A stretch of 64,000 bases of DNA from positions 44,613,851 through 44,677,850 of the forward strand of contig CM075782.1 of assembly GCA_037974665.1 (NCBI GenBank), in the 5' to 3' direction. The translations under genes were made by a program, and so were the position numbers. Source of the DNA: Ehretia macrophylla (lineage: Eukaryota; Streptophyta; Magnoliopsida; Boraginales; Ehretiaceae). Numbering within the stretch: position 1 is the first letter of the stretch; each line of letters opens with the position of its first letter. The notes beneath the pieces were generated by a model. That model ran no database searches. It was not told the origin of the DNA and saw nothing but the letters and a program-made list of their open reading frames with translations. Positions 53,313-64,000 of this stretch are shown piece by piece.

Positions 53313-54000
53313 AAGGCCCCCGAGCCGAAATCTTTCGTAAGACCCCGAGTCGAAATCTTTTGTAAGGCCCCCAAGCCAAAATCTTTTGTAAGGGCCCCGA
53401 GCCCAAGTACACCATGTACGTAATTCCAATACAGTATTTCATATACCAGTGCGAGGCCCGACCTGGGCCTAAGCGCCTTAGCTACTCAGCTCCTACAAAC
53501 TCTAATTAACGCTAAAGTGGCCACGCTTAATTACGAGCTAAAGGAAATCAGCTCGAACCAGAAATTCAGCTCGATTTTAATCAATAATAATTTGATTTGC
53601 TTCACTAGTTTGGATTAAAGTCCAAATCAGTACTAACCGGCTTTGGGTCGATATGTTAGTTCAGGTCTAAACTCGAACTCAACACTAGTCAACATTAGTT
53701 TGACCAATTTTAAATCGAACTGACGAGTCTAGGTCAGCAAAAATTATATAGTTGTCCAAATTGACCAGCTCGGATTAAGTTGTTTAATTATCAATTACAT
53801 CCAGCTCAGTTCTTTATATAGAAAATCCGTTACTTAAGTTTGAAAGGTCTATTATGATAGCTTAACCCTATTTACTTAAGAAATTTGCGAAGAGGAAAGT
53901 ACACTTGTACAAACTCGGACAAAATGCAAAATAACGTTAACATATTCATTATATTAAAACATGAAAAGAGTACAAAATTATAGAAACCCGACCAGGGCGG
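53313..54000. other. Untranslated spacer of the gypsy element
   Basis: Begins with three tandem copies of a roughly 30-base unit resembling gagccgaaatctttygtaag (about 53319-53405), then non-coding DNA up to the antisense gene. Confidence 0.6.
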
Positions 54001-54001
54001 A

Positions 54002-56090
54002 TTACAAAGTTAATTTCGGTGCAGTGGGAACGGTCAGAGAGGTAGTGACATCGGCCTCTTCCTCAGCCTGATACATGCCCTTCTTGACGAAGTCCATCAC
54101 TTCTTGAGCTTGAGACTTGAGGTCAGCCATGACCTCAGGAACTTCCCAAAATTCTAACGGATGAGCCTCCAAGATTTCGATATAGTCATTCTTGGAGGCA
54201 GGAAAGAAGGTATTTGCTCCCTCCCGAGCAGCGACTTGGCCGCGGAAATAGTATTCCAACTCGGCATACTTGGCCATGGCCCCACCTTCAGTCGCCACCC
54301 AATCTACGGCCGCCTCGCTGGACTTGAAGGCTTCCACTGCCTTATCTCTGTGGGGCCCGACGTATGGGATGGAAAGCGCATGAGACTCGACATACACGAA
54401 AAGACAACAGACATTGTTAACCGAATTCAAAAACATAACCGTTCAAACATTGTTGAGTGCAACTCACCATGATCACGACCGTCCTCAAGTCGAGGAAAAG
54501 CTGCTCGGCGGAAACTTTCGCCAGTTTGGGGTTGCACTCGACCGTGGCTGCCTCGACGTAATCTTTCCTAGGCCGAACCCCCTCCGGCCCTTTACCTTTC
54601 TCGGTGTATTCGGGTCGAGGTCTCTTCTTGGTGTCGGAGCGGACGGCCGAGCGCTCTTTGATCGTCACACCAGAAGTCGGTCTCTTTTGCACGGGGGACT
54701 CTGGGGCCATATTGCAGGTCACCTTGGTGCCAACCTCCTTTCCTTTGTCGCTGGACCGCAACCTCTGGTCTTGTGGTGTAGGTGCACCGTGACCAGATCT
54801 AGCCGAGGCCTCGCCATTGGCCTCAGCCCTCCTCCTCCTCTGGGCATAAGCGAGCTTTCTAGCCTCCGACATGTCTGCAAAAGAGAGAGTGAGAAACGAC
54901 AAAAAAACAATGGAAATAATGACAGCGAAAGGTAAGAGAATGAGGAGGTCGGGTGCTGATCTCTCGAACTGACCCTCTTGTGAGCTGGACTCATCTTCCT
55001 CGGGTAGCAGGTGATGATACTTCTTCGACAGGTCGGGTTCCCGCCTAAACAACTTGGAGTCCCAAATCCTGTCCCATTTCAGCACGTTGTTAATGTCGAT
55101 TAGTGATCCCGACTCAGGTCTAGGCACTTCGACCTCCTAGAGCTCCGCCTCCTAGAGCTTGGGGTTGTCATTCAGCCTCTTCTTCAGGGAGAGATTCCAG
55201 TCCCTCTTATACCCCGGGTTCATAGTTAGCTCTACCCAGTAATAGTCATGGTACCAACCCTTGTTGGAAGAGTGCCACTTGGTGAATATGGAACTGCCCG
55301 CCCGAGCCGCAAAATAGAACCATCCAGGCTGCTTAGGGTTAGGCTTGCGCACAAAGAATTGCCTGAATCGAGTTAGGGTCGATTCCACGTCCTTCTCGAG
55401 GCAAAACATGTAGAATGCCACAACTATTGCCCATCCATTAAGAGACATCTGACCCGGGCTGAGCTCGAAGTAGTTCAGGATGCTGACGATGAATCCCGGG
55501 AGCAGGAGCTGGATGACGTCGAAGGCAAGGTCATAAATAGTAAAGTGGTCGGGTGGAGGATAACAAGCAACGTCGTGCCAACCCGGGACCTTCAGCTTGT
55601 GGTGCTGGTCCATCGACTAGTTCTTTAGCCTGGCATTAGCCATCTGCACGGTAGAGTGATACTCGCGTTTACAACAAGCGAACAGCTGCTCGATCCTCTT
55701 TCCCCGACCTAAAGAAACGCTGGCCGTGGCCGAGCTCCGGGGGCGAACCGCTTCAATTGGCTCCACCGTGGAGGCTCTAGCTAAGTACTCCTGTGGCAGC
55801 TTAAGCCCCTCCAACCGGTTTAGGGGGGACCCATCCTCTTTATCTCCCAAGTCTCCTAGGTCGGCCAAAAGATCTACCTCAGCCTCTTCTTGCACTCGTC
55901 TGACCTCAATAACTTGGCAGTCATCATCACTGATTCTGGGCTCGAGCTAACGAGCTGACCCTTGAGATGCGACGGGACTGTCCTCATCTCCACTACCATT
56001 CGAAGTAGACTTCGAGATCGAGGGATTCTCATCATTGCCATAGGTTCTTGCCTCCATCATTTGGGAATCTTCTGACTTCGACCTTCCCAT
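54002..56090 (-). pseudogene. Antisense gene of the gypsy element (PF04195-like)
   Basis: On the minus strand, opposite to gag-pol, frames run from an ATG at 56090 (MGRSKSEDSQMMEARTYGND) to 54002. The block 55613-55152 (PPDHFTIYDLAFDVIQLLLP, LNGWAIVVAFYMFCLEKD, FFVRKPNPKQPGWFYF) resembles the 'putative gypsy type transposon' domain PF04195. Then come a basic, low-complexity block (54900-54440) and a helical, acidic tail (VGPHRDKAVEAFKSSEAAVD ... EVMDFVKKGMY). Introns probably separate the last parts. TAG stops near 55950 and 55616 break the 5' part. Extra antisense frames at this place are known in Tat elements (for example Grande); their function is unknown. Confidence 0.72.
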
Positions 56091-56517
56091 TCTGTATATG
56101 AATTGAAAGTATATATGCAGAAATGATCTAAAGGGAGTCAGGACGTACCTAACGGCTCTAACTGTGGAAGTTATCCGAGCTAACTGACCCCGAGCTGATT
56201 GGTCTCTTAGCTAAATACACCGAGCAGATACCTTGCTGAGTGAAAAGCTCCAACCACTCTAGATGCCGACCTGAAAGCTCTTGAAATTTTGTAAGTGAAG
56301 TGGAATGGATTTCAAGCATCAGTGCCCTATTTTATAGGCGACTAACTGTAACCGCTTCGAGAATCCTAAACGTCGCGTCTTGTCATAACCGTCGGGTGAC
56401 GTGTCAGCCATCTGAAGGGCATACTCTGCTGACATGGTTTTCTTACTCCGTTAGGGTCGGGTACCTCTAGGTCGGGAATAACTCCCAAATCTATATCTCT
56501 CCCCCTACGATCTCAAC
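56091..56517. promoter_or_regulatory. Region upstream of the antisense gene and 3' gypsy spacer
   Basis: No frame is seen. A tataggcg-like sequence near 56333 and the position suggest it may drive the antisense transcript; this is inference. Confidence 0.3.
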
Positions 56518-56531
56518 TTGGGGGAGGGAAT
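56518..56531 (+). promoter_or_regulatory. Gypsy polypurine tract
   Basis: ttgggggagggaat lies immediately before the 3' LTR. Confidence 0.75.
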
Positions 56532-56957
56532 TGACGAGGGGTAGCCGAGCTGGGGTAGGCCAACCCGAGCCAAGACTGACCCAATCAGTTAATGCCCAAC
56601 CTGGATATCAATCTGACCTCACCCTGACCCAGAAAAACCCCCGACCCTTGTGCTAGCTACTCTGATGGGACATAAAGTTCTGATGGGACATAAAGTTGCA
56701 CAGCATTAATTGTTATCAGATCCCAATCTAGTATAAATAGAGCTCCACCACTGTATTTAAGAGGTAATTCGTCATTAATACTTTCAGCTACCTTGTCAGA
56801 TCGGACATACTAATCATTCGCACGTCCGAGGGAAAAATCCGGATCATCACCCTACTTTTTCCTTCCCTTCCCTTGTGCAGGTCAAGCAGCCGACCCGAAA
56901 GTTCAGCTTGGCAGGCGTAGCCGTTCAACCTCAACTGTGAGATTCCCAACATCGACA
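56532..56957 (+). repeat. 3' LTR of the gypsy element
   Basis: Same length (426 bp) and ends as the 5' LTR. Confidence 0.92.
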
Positions 56958-56962
56958 ATGAG

Positions 56963-59574
56963 AGTACAAAAAAGGATGGTAGATCCCATCAAAATAACAC
57001 ACGTGTCACTATACTAAAGTCAAATTGGCGCCAACAAAGTTTAAAAACATAAATAAACGTATTTAAAACTGTTAGAAATAAATTTATTAAATTATTTATT
57101 ATTTTCAATATAAATCACCTAACGTACCATCCATCACCTACAAAGAGGAAGGAGGTGACTATCAGCGAAAATATGGTGTTGGTGATGAGGGTTACAACTT
57201 CTACTCCTTTTACAATATCGTTCAAAACCACTTAATATTTTTTGCATTTTCATTTTATAAGATTATTTAATTTTCATATTCGTAATAAAAATTGGCAGTG
57301 AAATAGCTTATTTCTCACTTGATTCTTACTATAAAGAATGTCATATCTCTTCCAGAATATCCATACCAAATTATTAGAATGAAAATGTATGACAGCTGAC
57401 ACAAATTTATATTTTCTTATATCATATAATATTACAAAAGAAATTTAATAATGATAATACAAGTAGATGACTTTATCATAATTCTATAAATATATTATTA
57501 TCATTTAATCTCTTCATAAATATATTATTATTATTAAATTATTTTTATAATATTATAATAATATGAACGAATCTAAATTTGATCGACACCGACACAGAAA
57601 TCAAACGCAAGTATGCTCTACCGTTTGTTTGTGAGTGCATGTTCGCATCCTATGAAATCTGGGTCGCAGATGCAGCCCACCAGAGTGGGCACGGATACCA
57701 TTGCACGTTACTACAAAGATCCAGGCTGTAGGCCACAGAAACATGGTCAAGCGTAGTGGTTGTCCATTCATGGATTCCACCTTACATGATTGCTAATGGT
57801 GCCTTTGTAGATCTTTGACAATGTAAAAGGGAAATTGCAAAAAGTCAATGCGAGTACACCACCTAGGTGTAAAATGAAAGATCAAGATTTCTAGAGATGC
57901 ATGTTGGGTATAAGAATCATATCCGTCAATTTGGATGTTCGGGTCAGTGAAGAATGGGCCTTATATATAGTGAGTTTTATTGTTTAATGAGAGTCGTGCT
58001 ATCTGATAGTGTTGAATGATAAATAATTGTTACATGTAGGTATTATTTTGGATTTAGAACTTTTTTTATAAATGTTACTAAGATTTTGTTTGGCTTAACT
58101 GTAAAATTTTAGCTTTTGAGTTATAGAACTTTTAAAGTATAAATTTTATAAGAAGTGTTGTTGAATAAAAGTCGTTGACTGTTTGGCATGTGTTAGATAA
58201 CGTAGAGCTTTTAAAACTTTTGAGGATAATTTCGGATTTTAAAAATATGGAGGGATAAATTTGAGAAAAAAAAAATAGTTTCCTGCATTATGTAAAACAG
58301 TTCGCAAAAGCCTTTTCTAAAAAACTACAATTTGGAATTTTTCAGTTTTTAACTTTTTTTAACTTCAACTTTTACTTAAAAGTACTTTTAAAAATAGGTC
58401 AAACAAGTTATTTCAGCTTCTAAACTCACAGAAAATGCTTTTGAGTGTCTAAAAGTTAGGCCAAATAAAATCTACGTCTGATAATTTTAAGTAATTATAC
58501 GTATCATATCACTGCACAGTCTGCTGGTAATAAAGCAAGCAAAAGTTCAGTAAAACCTTTACCCTCACTTTACCTTCTCTACTCCCCAACCCTTTGTAGC
58601 CCAACCAGGGTGAAAGGGATAGGAGAGTAGGGACAGGAAACCGATATTACCAACTTATCTTTTGAATTTAAAAAAAAAATGTGAATTTTTTTTCACAAAA
58701 GTTAAAATTTATAATAAATTGAAACCATTAATTATTAATTATTGACTATGAATTTATGAACGATTCTTAAATTTGAATTTTAAAGACGGAAACCAATGTT
58801 ATTAACTTAACTAACTGTCTATCGGACTCTTGTGGTTATACATGTCACTTCAGTGCATGTAATGTTGATATATGTCATTTTAAGCAGAGTCTAAATACTT
58901 TTTGAAATCCCGCAAAATCTTTTTGAGCATTGCTAAAAAATTCCCCATGGATTATTCATAGTTAATAGCTTTGCATACACTCTTACATAGGATGGTGTTG
59001 GGCCTAAATCTAGCTCAAACGATTGGAGTTTCGGAATGTAGAACCAAATCGGCCCAACAAAAGGGCAGATCTTCTTTGCCAGATAAATCGAGTTAAACAT
59101 ATCACTGGCGGAATGTTTGGAAGGCCTTGCCACTTGCTCCGTGAATTTGGATATTCTCATAATGTTATAATATTATGAGAGTGTATTAAATCACTAATTA
59201 CAAAAATGAAGTTACGATGATAATTAAAAAATTAGAAAGTGATGAGTCAACTATTTGAACTCTAGTTATTGTTGTTGGATTGAAGAATTAATCGTCGAGA
59301 TATCTCTTGTAATGATATGAGATAATAAGCGTTATGAGATGATCGAAACCTAAAGTCGGCAATCTAACAATGGCAACCTGAGCTCGTCAAGTTGGAGAGT
59401 TAGTCTCGACAAAGCTTAAATATCAAAGTGAAATTGAAAAAGGAAAAAGAATTATATAAGCACTTGAGTTAAGGCGGTAGGAGTTGGAACCCGTCGCGCC
59501 ACTCTAACCCAAAACAATAGGAACATGCGATATTTCATGCGAACAATTTCGGCTATGGGTTAAAACCATCAACG
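56963..59574. other. AT-rich intergenic DNA
   Basis: No supportable gene was found. A frame at 58933-59160 (minus) of 75 codons has no recognisable domain and is not called. Confidence 0.4.
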
Positions 59575-60445
59575 CAGGGGCGGATCCAGAATTTTCATAT
59601 AGGAGGGGTCGAGATTTAGTTAAAAAGATTAATGATATAACATATTTTAAACACAAACACATATAAAGAAACTTAGCTAAAAAAAAACACATGTAAATAA
59701 TACTATTTAACAAAAAACACATGTAAATAATATTATTTAACAAAAAACACATGTAAATAATACATAATCATTTACAATTTAATATATACAATTTAAATTA
59801 ACGAAAAAAAAATGATAGTTTTGTTTTGAAAAGATATACATACCTTTGGAGAAATTAAAATTTCTAAAGAGATTTGAGAGTTGAAGTCTTGAAAACTTGA
59901 ACAAGTCAAGAAGATATGATACTTTAGTCTTTTTTTTTTTTTTTTTTCTAAAAGAAAGGATTGTTTAGAAATTGTTTAGGGTTTAGAGGGCTCGTTGGTT
60001 TTTATTTTCAAAAGAAATAAGTTATTTTGATCAATTGATCAGTTAAAAAAAAAAAAAAAGATCAATTGATATCTGTTTCGTTTCCCGCTAATGGGTTTAG
60101 GGTAGCCTTTCATCTTTTTTTTTTTCCTCCTTAAAAGCAGTGGCAGCAAAATGCCTTTCATTTTTTTTAATTTTTTTTTCCCCTTAAAAGCCAGTGGCAG
60201 CAAAACAAAAAAGAAAAAATGCTGCCATCATGACTCGAACACAGGACTCTAAGGTAAATTTAAATATAGCTAACAACCAAGCTACTTAAAAAGTTGTGTA
60301 TTAAAGACAACTTTTTAATATTTATGGGGGGCCGAACCTATATATTTAAAAATATATATACATTAATTTTTTTTTTTTTTGGAGATTGGCCCCCCCCCCC
60401 CCCCGCCCCCCCCCCCCCCCCCGGCCCCCCCTAAATCCGCCCCTG
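59575..60445. mobile_element. Non-autonomous hAT element, 871 bp
   Basis: Termini caggggcggatccagaa and the inverse of caggggcggattta are typical hAT ends, flanked by an exact 8-bp duplication catcaacg (59567-59574, 60446-60453). The interior has about 2.7 copies of a 30-bp tandem repeat (59687-59763), a pair of similar aaaagc-agtggcagcaaaa boxes (about 60133 and 60186), and a C-run. No transposase. Confidence 0.87.
60390..60430. repeat. Poly-C tract within the hAT element
   Basis: About 40 bases almost only C, broken by a G and a GG. The other strand is poly-G and could form quadruplex structure; length is error-prone in sequencing. Confidence 0.85.
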
Positions 60446-60453
60446 CATCAACG

Positions 60454-61077
60454 TGCAGGTAATTGATATAGTAAGGTGACCGAAGCTCTTTAACAAAATC
60501 ACTTGCGACACTAATATGGTATTGTATGTGTGAGTATTTCATAGAGTGTTAAAAAAAAAAAAACTAAAGATTGTGTGGAATTTACATATATAAGACTTTA
60601 GAGATGGAGTTTTTAAGAGTATTTGTATATATATTTGAGCACGCATCCGTAAAAATATGAACTTGTATGATACTATCAGATCAATCCTAATCTCATTTAT
60701 GGCCAATTTATTCCAACGGAACAAATCAAATTTCTCATTATTGTCATGAGATTCAAGACATGAATTGGATGGAAGAAGTAACACTTAAACAATCATGTGT
60801 TTATTTTGAGAAGAAACATATTACATATGCAAGACCACTTCAACACATAATTACGTGTCTTTTAAATCACGTTTGATTTACAAAATTAATATTTATTATT
60901 TAACATAGAAGGAATAACAATCACATTTAATACTCATTTAATAACAAGTGAAGCCAATATTGTATGAATCTCTTAATTCCTCGCTTGACTACTATAAGGA
61001 AGTCTAAAGAATTGCATAGGAACTCACGTTTGCGACATAAAATCATATTGTACATCTTTTGTCTATATATATACATA
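60454..61077. other. AT-rich intergenic DNA
   Basis: Nothing supportable is seen. Confidence 0.4.
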
Positions 61078-61392
61078 GGGAAAATTATACAAATGGTCTT
61101 TATTATTTTTTTAAAAATATTTTTAATTTTTTTTTATTATTTAAAATTAGTTAATTTAGTTCTGGTTGTTTTTTAAAATATTTCAAATTCGTTTATATTG
61201 TTTGTCATAAAATTTTAATTTAGTCGTTATTATTTCTCAAAAAAATTTAATTTAGTCCCTACAAGTGACCACTATTTGGAGACTAAATTATTATTATTTT
61301 TTTGAAACAATAATGAATAAATTGACTAATTTTAATTAATAAGGATGAATTTAAATTTAAAAAAAAATACGGACCATTTGCGCAATTTTCCC
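61078..61392. mobile_element. Mutator-type MITE, family 1 copy 2
   Basis: Ends gggaaaattatacaaatggt and the inverse of gggaaaattgcgcaaatggt. A 10-bp direct repeat tatatacata flanks it (61068-61077 and 61393-61402). The AT-rich interior, with phrases like ttagtccctac, matches the element at 22164-22501. Confidence 0.8.
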
Positions 61393-61520
61393 TATATACA
61401 TAAGTGAGTGTGTTTTTGTACACTTTTTTGGTTTTGCTATCTCCAAGAAAAATAAATCAAATAAGAAAAGGAAAAGGAAAAGGAAAAGGTCAAGAATTAT
61501 TACGAGAGTTATAAGTTAAA

Positions 61521-62889
61521 GGGAAAAAGTCAAATAGGCCCCTCAACTATGTGTAAAAGTTTATTTTAGTCTCTCATTTTTAAAAAATACTCATTTTAGT
61601 CCCTCTAACTGTATTCCAAGTAACTCAAATGTCCAATATGCCCCTATGCAGAAATGTTAAAATTCATATGTTTTTTTAAATTATCTTAAAGTATTACATA
61701 TCATTCCAAACGCAATACACATCATTCACAATAAAAAAAAATGGAAAAACTACAATTATATTAATCCATTCCAAATATAAACAACGTAAAATTTATTTCA
61801 AAAAATAAAAAGTCACAAAAAAGTAAAATATCATAATTTGTAGCAAAAAAATAAAAATTCATAATTTACCGCAAAAATAAAAAATAATCAAATAACTAAT
61901 TCCTTTGACTGGTACCTCCCTTCCTAATTACTCGATAGCTAAACCGGTATCCATCTATTTATTCAAGCACATGTTATGCTCCTAACTAAAAAATTAATAA
62001 CGCCATATATGGAAAAATGAAAATCATTAACAATATTAAAAAAGATCCTACATAATTATAGCACGTATTACAAATAATCTCTAATTAACTAACAAAATTA
62101 GCAATAATATAACACAAAAACAACAAATATTAATAATTTCAAAAAACCATAAGTTGTGTAAAAATATTAAAACTCATGTTTGCTTACCTTTGAAAATAAA
62201 GGTCTTAACTCAAGGCAATAAATTTCCCTGACACAAATGAAGGAAGAGAAATATCAATAATGAAAGTTCAAAAAAATACTATTACCAAATAAAAAAATAT
62301 TAATAAACATCTAACAAACGAAAAATTAAACATTTTTTTTAAAGCTAATATTATAAATAATTAATTAATTAAAAAATGAACAAATTTCAGAGAAGTCACA
62401 CCACATAATATGGGCTTGAACAAATAAATGGAGATAGATTTAGCTTTTGAGTAATTAGAAAAAGAGGTACCAGTTGGAGGAATTGGTTGTTTGATTATTT
62501 TTTATTTTTTACGACAAACCATGACTTTTTATTTTTTGCGGCAAATTATGACTTTTTTTTGCTACAAATTATAACTTTTATTTTTTTAGGATAAATTTTA
62601 TGTTGTTTATGTTTGGAATATATTAATATAATTGTAGGTTTTTTTTTTTTTAAATTGTGGATGATGTGTATTACTTTTGGGATGATGTGTATTGCCTTTA
62701 TGATGATGTGTAATGCTTTAAGATAATTTGTGAAAAACATATGAATTTGTTAACATTTATTCACAGAGCATATTGGTATTTTGAGTTACTTGGAATATAG
62801 TTAAAGGCACTGAAATGGGTATTTCCCAAAGGTGATGGACTAAAATGAGCTTTTACACATAGTTGAGGGACATATTTGACTTTTTACAC
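61521..62889. mobile_element. Long-TIR element, probably Mutator type, about 1.37 kb
   Basis: Left end gggaaaaagtcaaatagg then cccctcaactatgtgtaaaa; right end inverse tgtaaaaagtcaaatatg then tccctcaactatgtgtaaaa. The inverted similarity continues inward about 130 bases (taactgtattccaagtaact against the mirrored copy) and further in the interior near 61870/62520. No target duplication was recognised, so edges are approximate. Confidence 0.6.
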
Positions 62890-64000
62890 AATTATTTTAG
62901 ATTCTCTAATCACAATAACGTTATTAGAAATCCAAGATGATAAATTAGTTATACAGTTACGATGAAATAATCTAAATTATTGAGTGTGAAGATCAAATAA
63001 TTCTATTATCACTTTTTCACCTTTAATTTTCTTAATAACTTTACATTATTAGATAATCCAAATTCACAAAAAGGTGGTCACCTTCGAGACTCTCACAATA
63101 GAGATGGACTCAAAAGTTTTGCTTAATATTATACGAAGAACGCTATATTTTTCAAGAGGCTAATTTTTGCGCGAGCTAGCTTAATTGCCAACCTTGGTTT
63201 ATAACTGCCCTTTGGGGTGCCATGCAGTGGAATTATTACCACATCCACTGCTCATCCTCCTAAAAAAAATAAAAGAGATTCAACATTTTTAGATAATTTA
63301 TTGAAATAGTCATAAATCTTTACATTTTTTAATATTTAAGTCTCGTATATTTTATTTTAGACAAAATGATCATTTCTCTTTCATTTTGGTTACAACTGTT
63401 AATCTTTGTAGCAAAATTCGTCAAAAAATAACGTTAGTGAGCACGTGGATAAAACGTACTTGCAAAATTCACAAAACTTCATGGATAAATTGTAACGCGG
63501 TAAAATATAAACATCCCAATGTTTATGCATTTTACGACCACCTATCATCCACATATTCACTAACATTATTATTTTTATAGATTTTACTCTAAAGACTAAC
63601 GACTATCACCAAAATAAAAGATAAATGACTATTTTGTCCAAAATAAAAGATAGAGAATTTAAATTTCAAAAAATACAAAGATCAAAGACCATTTTGGTAA
63701 ATTACCAATATTCTTTCATCTAATCGTTTAAGTTCGACTTTGTCGCCTTTGAACAAGAAAAAAAAAAAAAAACTTTTTCCGACGTGTTTTATACAATACA
63801 TGCTCTGTAAAATTGATGCTAATTTTGTCAACATCCCACTAATCTTATTACATAAAGATAATATGATCCAAAAATATATATATATATTACATGTAGATAA
63901 CAAAAGGGGAAGTGTTTTTTTTTTTTTTGGACAAATTTGACAAATAATTTCTATTGTTTATAAGTTTTGGATAAATAGTCCTTATTATTTTAAAAGTCAC
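62890..64000. other. AT-rich intergenic DNA to the window end
   Basis: No supportable gene was found. The last 55 bases (caaataatttctattgttta and following) resemble the left part of a family 1 MITE and may be another copy cut by the window edge; weak evidence. Confidence 0.35.

Larger units (their letters stand above)
35620..56957 (+). mobile_element. Ty3/gypsy LTR retrotransposon, Tat-like, with nested insertions
   Basis: Two 426-bp LTRs (TG...CA) bound a 21.3-kb unit. Flanking pentamers aagag and atgag are a one-mismatch target duplication. Internal order: primer-binding site, gag, aspartic protease, reverse transcriptase, RNase H, second RNase H, integrase, an antisense gene, polypurine tract, LTR. 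The second RNase H and the antisense frame with a gypsy-type PF04195-like domain point to the Tat lineage. Gag is split by a solo LTR and the integrase by a copia element. Removing these insertions leaves about 9.4 kb. Many stops make it non-autonomous. By eye the LTRs differ at roughly a tenth of positions, mostly C/T and G/A changes. Confidence 0.93.

Noticed and set aside
53063-53429. Minus-strand frames opposite the gypsy integrase end
   Set aside because: They lie exactly opposite the conserved integrase C-terminal segment and a tandem repeat, so they are shadows of that coding strand.
58933-59160. 75-codon minus-strand frame as a small gene
   Set aside because: No recognisable motif and no splice or promoter context.
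59687-59763. CRISPR-like direct repeats
   Set aside because: Contiguous 30-bp tandem repeats without unique spacers, in a plant hAT element.

Overview
The window is nuclear DNA of a flowering plant, most likely a eudicot. The evidence is GT-AG introns, large AT-rich spacers, plant-type gene families (a DUF1644 zinc-finger protein, peroxisomal 3-ketoacyl-CoA thiolases with a PTS2 leader, a PB1/Raf-like kinase), MITEs and nested LTR retrotransposons. I cannot name the species.

Layout. 0.3-1.4 kb: a DUF1644 zinc-finger gene (+). 3.5-6.2 kb: a four-exon thioredoxin-like 4B (DIM1-related spliceosomal) gene (+). 6.6-11.5 kb and 16.4-20.6 kb: two tandem 14-exon thiolase genes (both -), inside a duplicated block of about 8-10 kb (roughly 6.5-14.1 kb and 16.4-24.6 kb). 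25.4-33.0 kb: a large PB1-domain Raf-like MAPKKK gene (-). 35.6-57.0 kb: one 21.3-kb block of nested retrotransposons. 57-64 kb: AT-rich, apparently gene-free DNA with a hAT element and Mutator-type MITEs.

The most notable observation is in the thiolase pair. The downstream-coordinate copy B (16450-20566) keeps every catalytic residue I can identify. Copy A (6587-11498) has an uninterrupted 477-codon frame, 14 canonical exons and an intact PTS2, yet the nucleophilic cysteine of NRQCSSG is glycine and the asparagine of the NEAF motif is threonine. Copy A therefore looks like a peroxisome-targeted thiolase pseudoenzyme, or a diverged enzyme, sitting beside its active paralogue.

The retrotransposon block is a Tat-like Ty3/gypsy element (426-bp LTRs at 35620-36045 and 56532-56957, dual RNase H, and an antisense gene between pol and the 3' LTR). 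A 3.07-kb solo LTR sits in its gag and an 8.86-kb Ty1/copia element in its integrase. Target-site duplications support the insertion order. All three are decayed.

The intact host genes are housekeeping or regulatory and functionally unrelated (putative zinc-finger protein, splicing, beta-oxidation, kinase signalling). Apart from the thiolase pair I see no functional cluster. Exon boundaries were read by eye from GT-AG sites, frame and family similarity; no alignment or transcript data were available.
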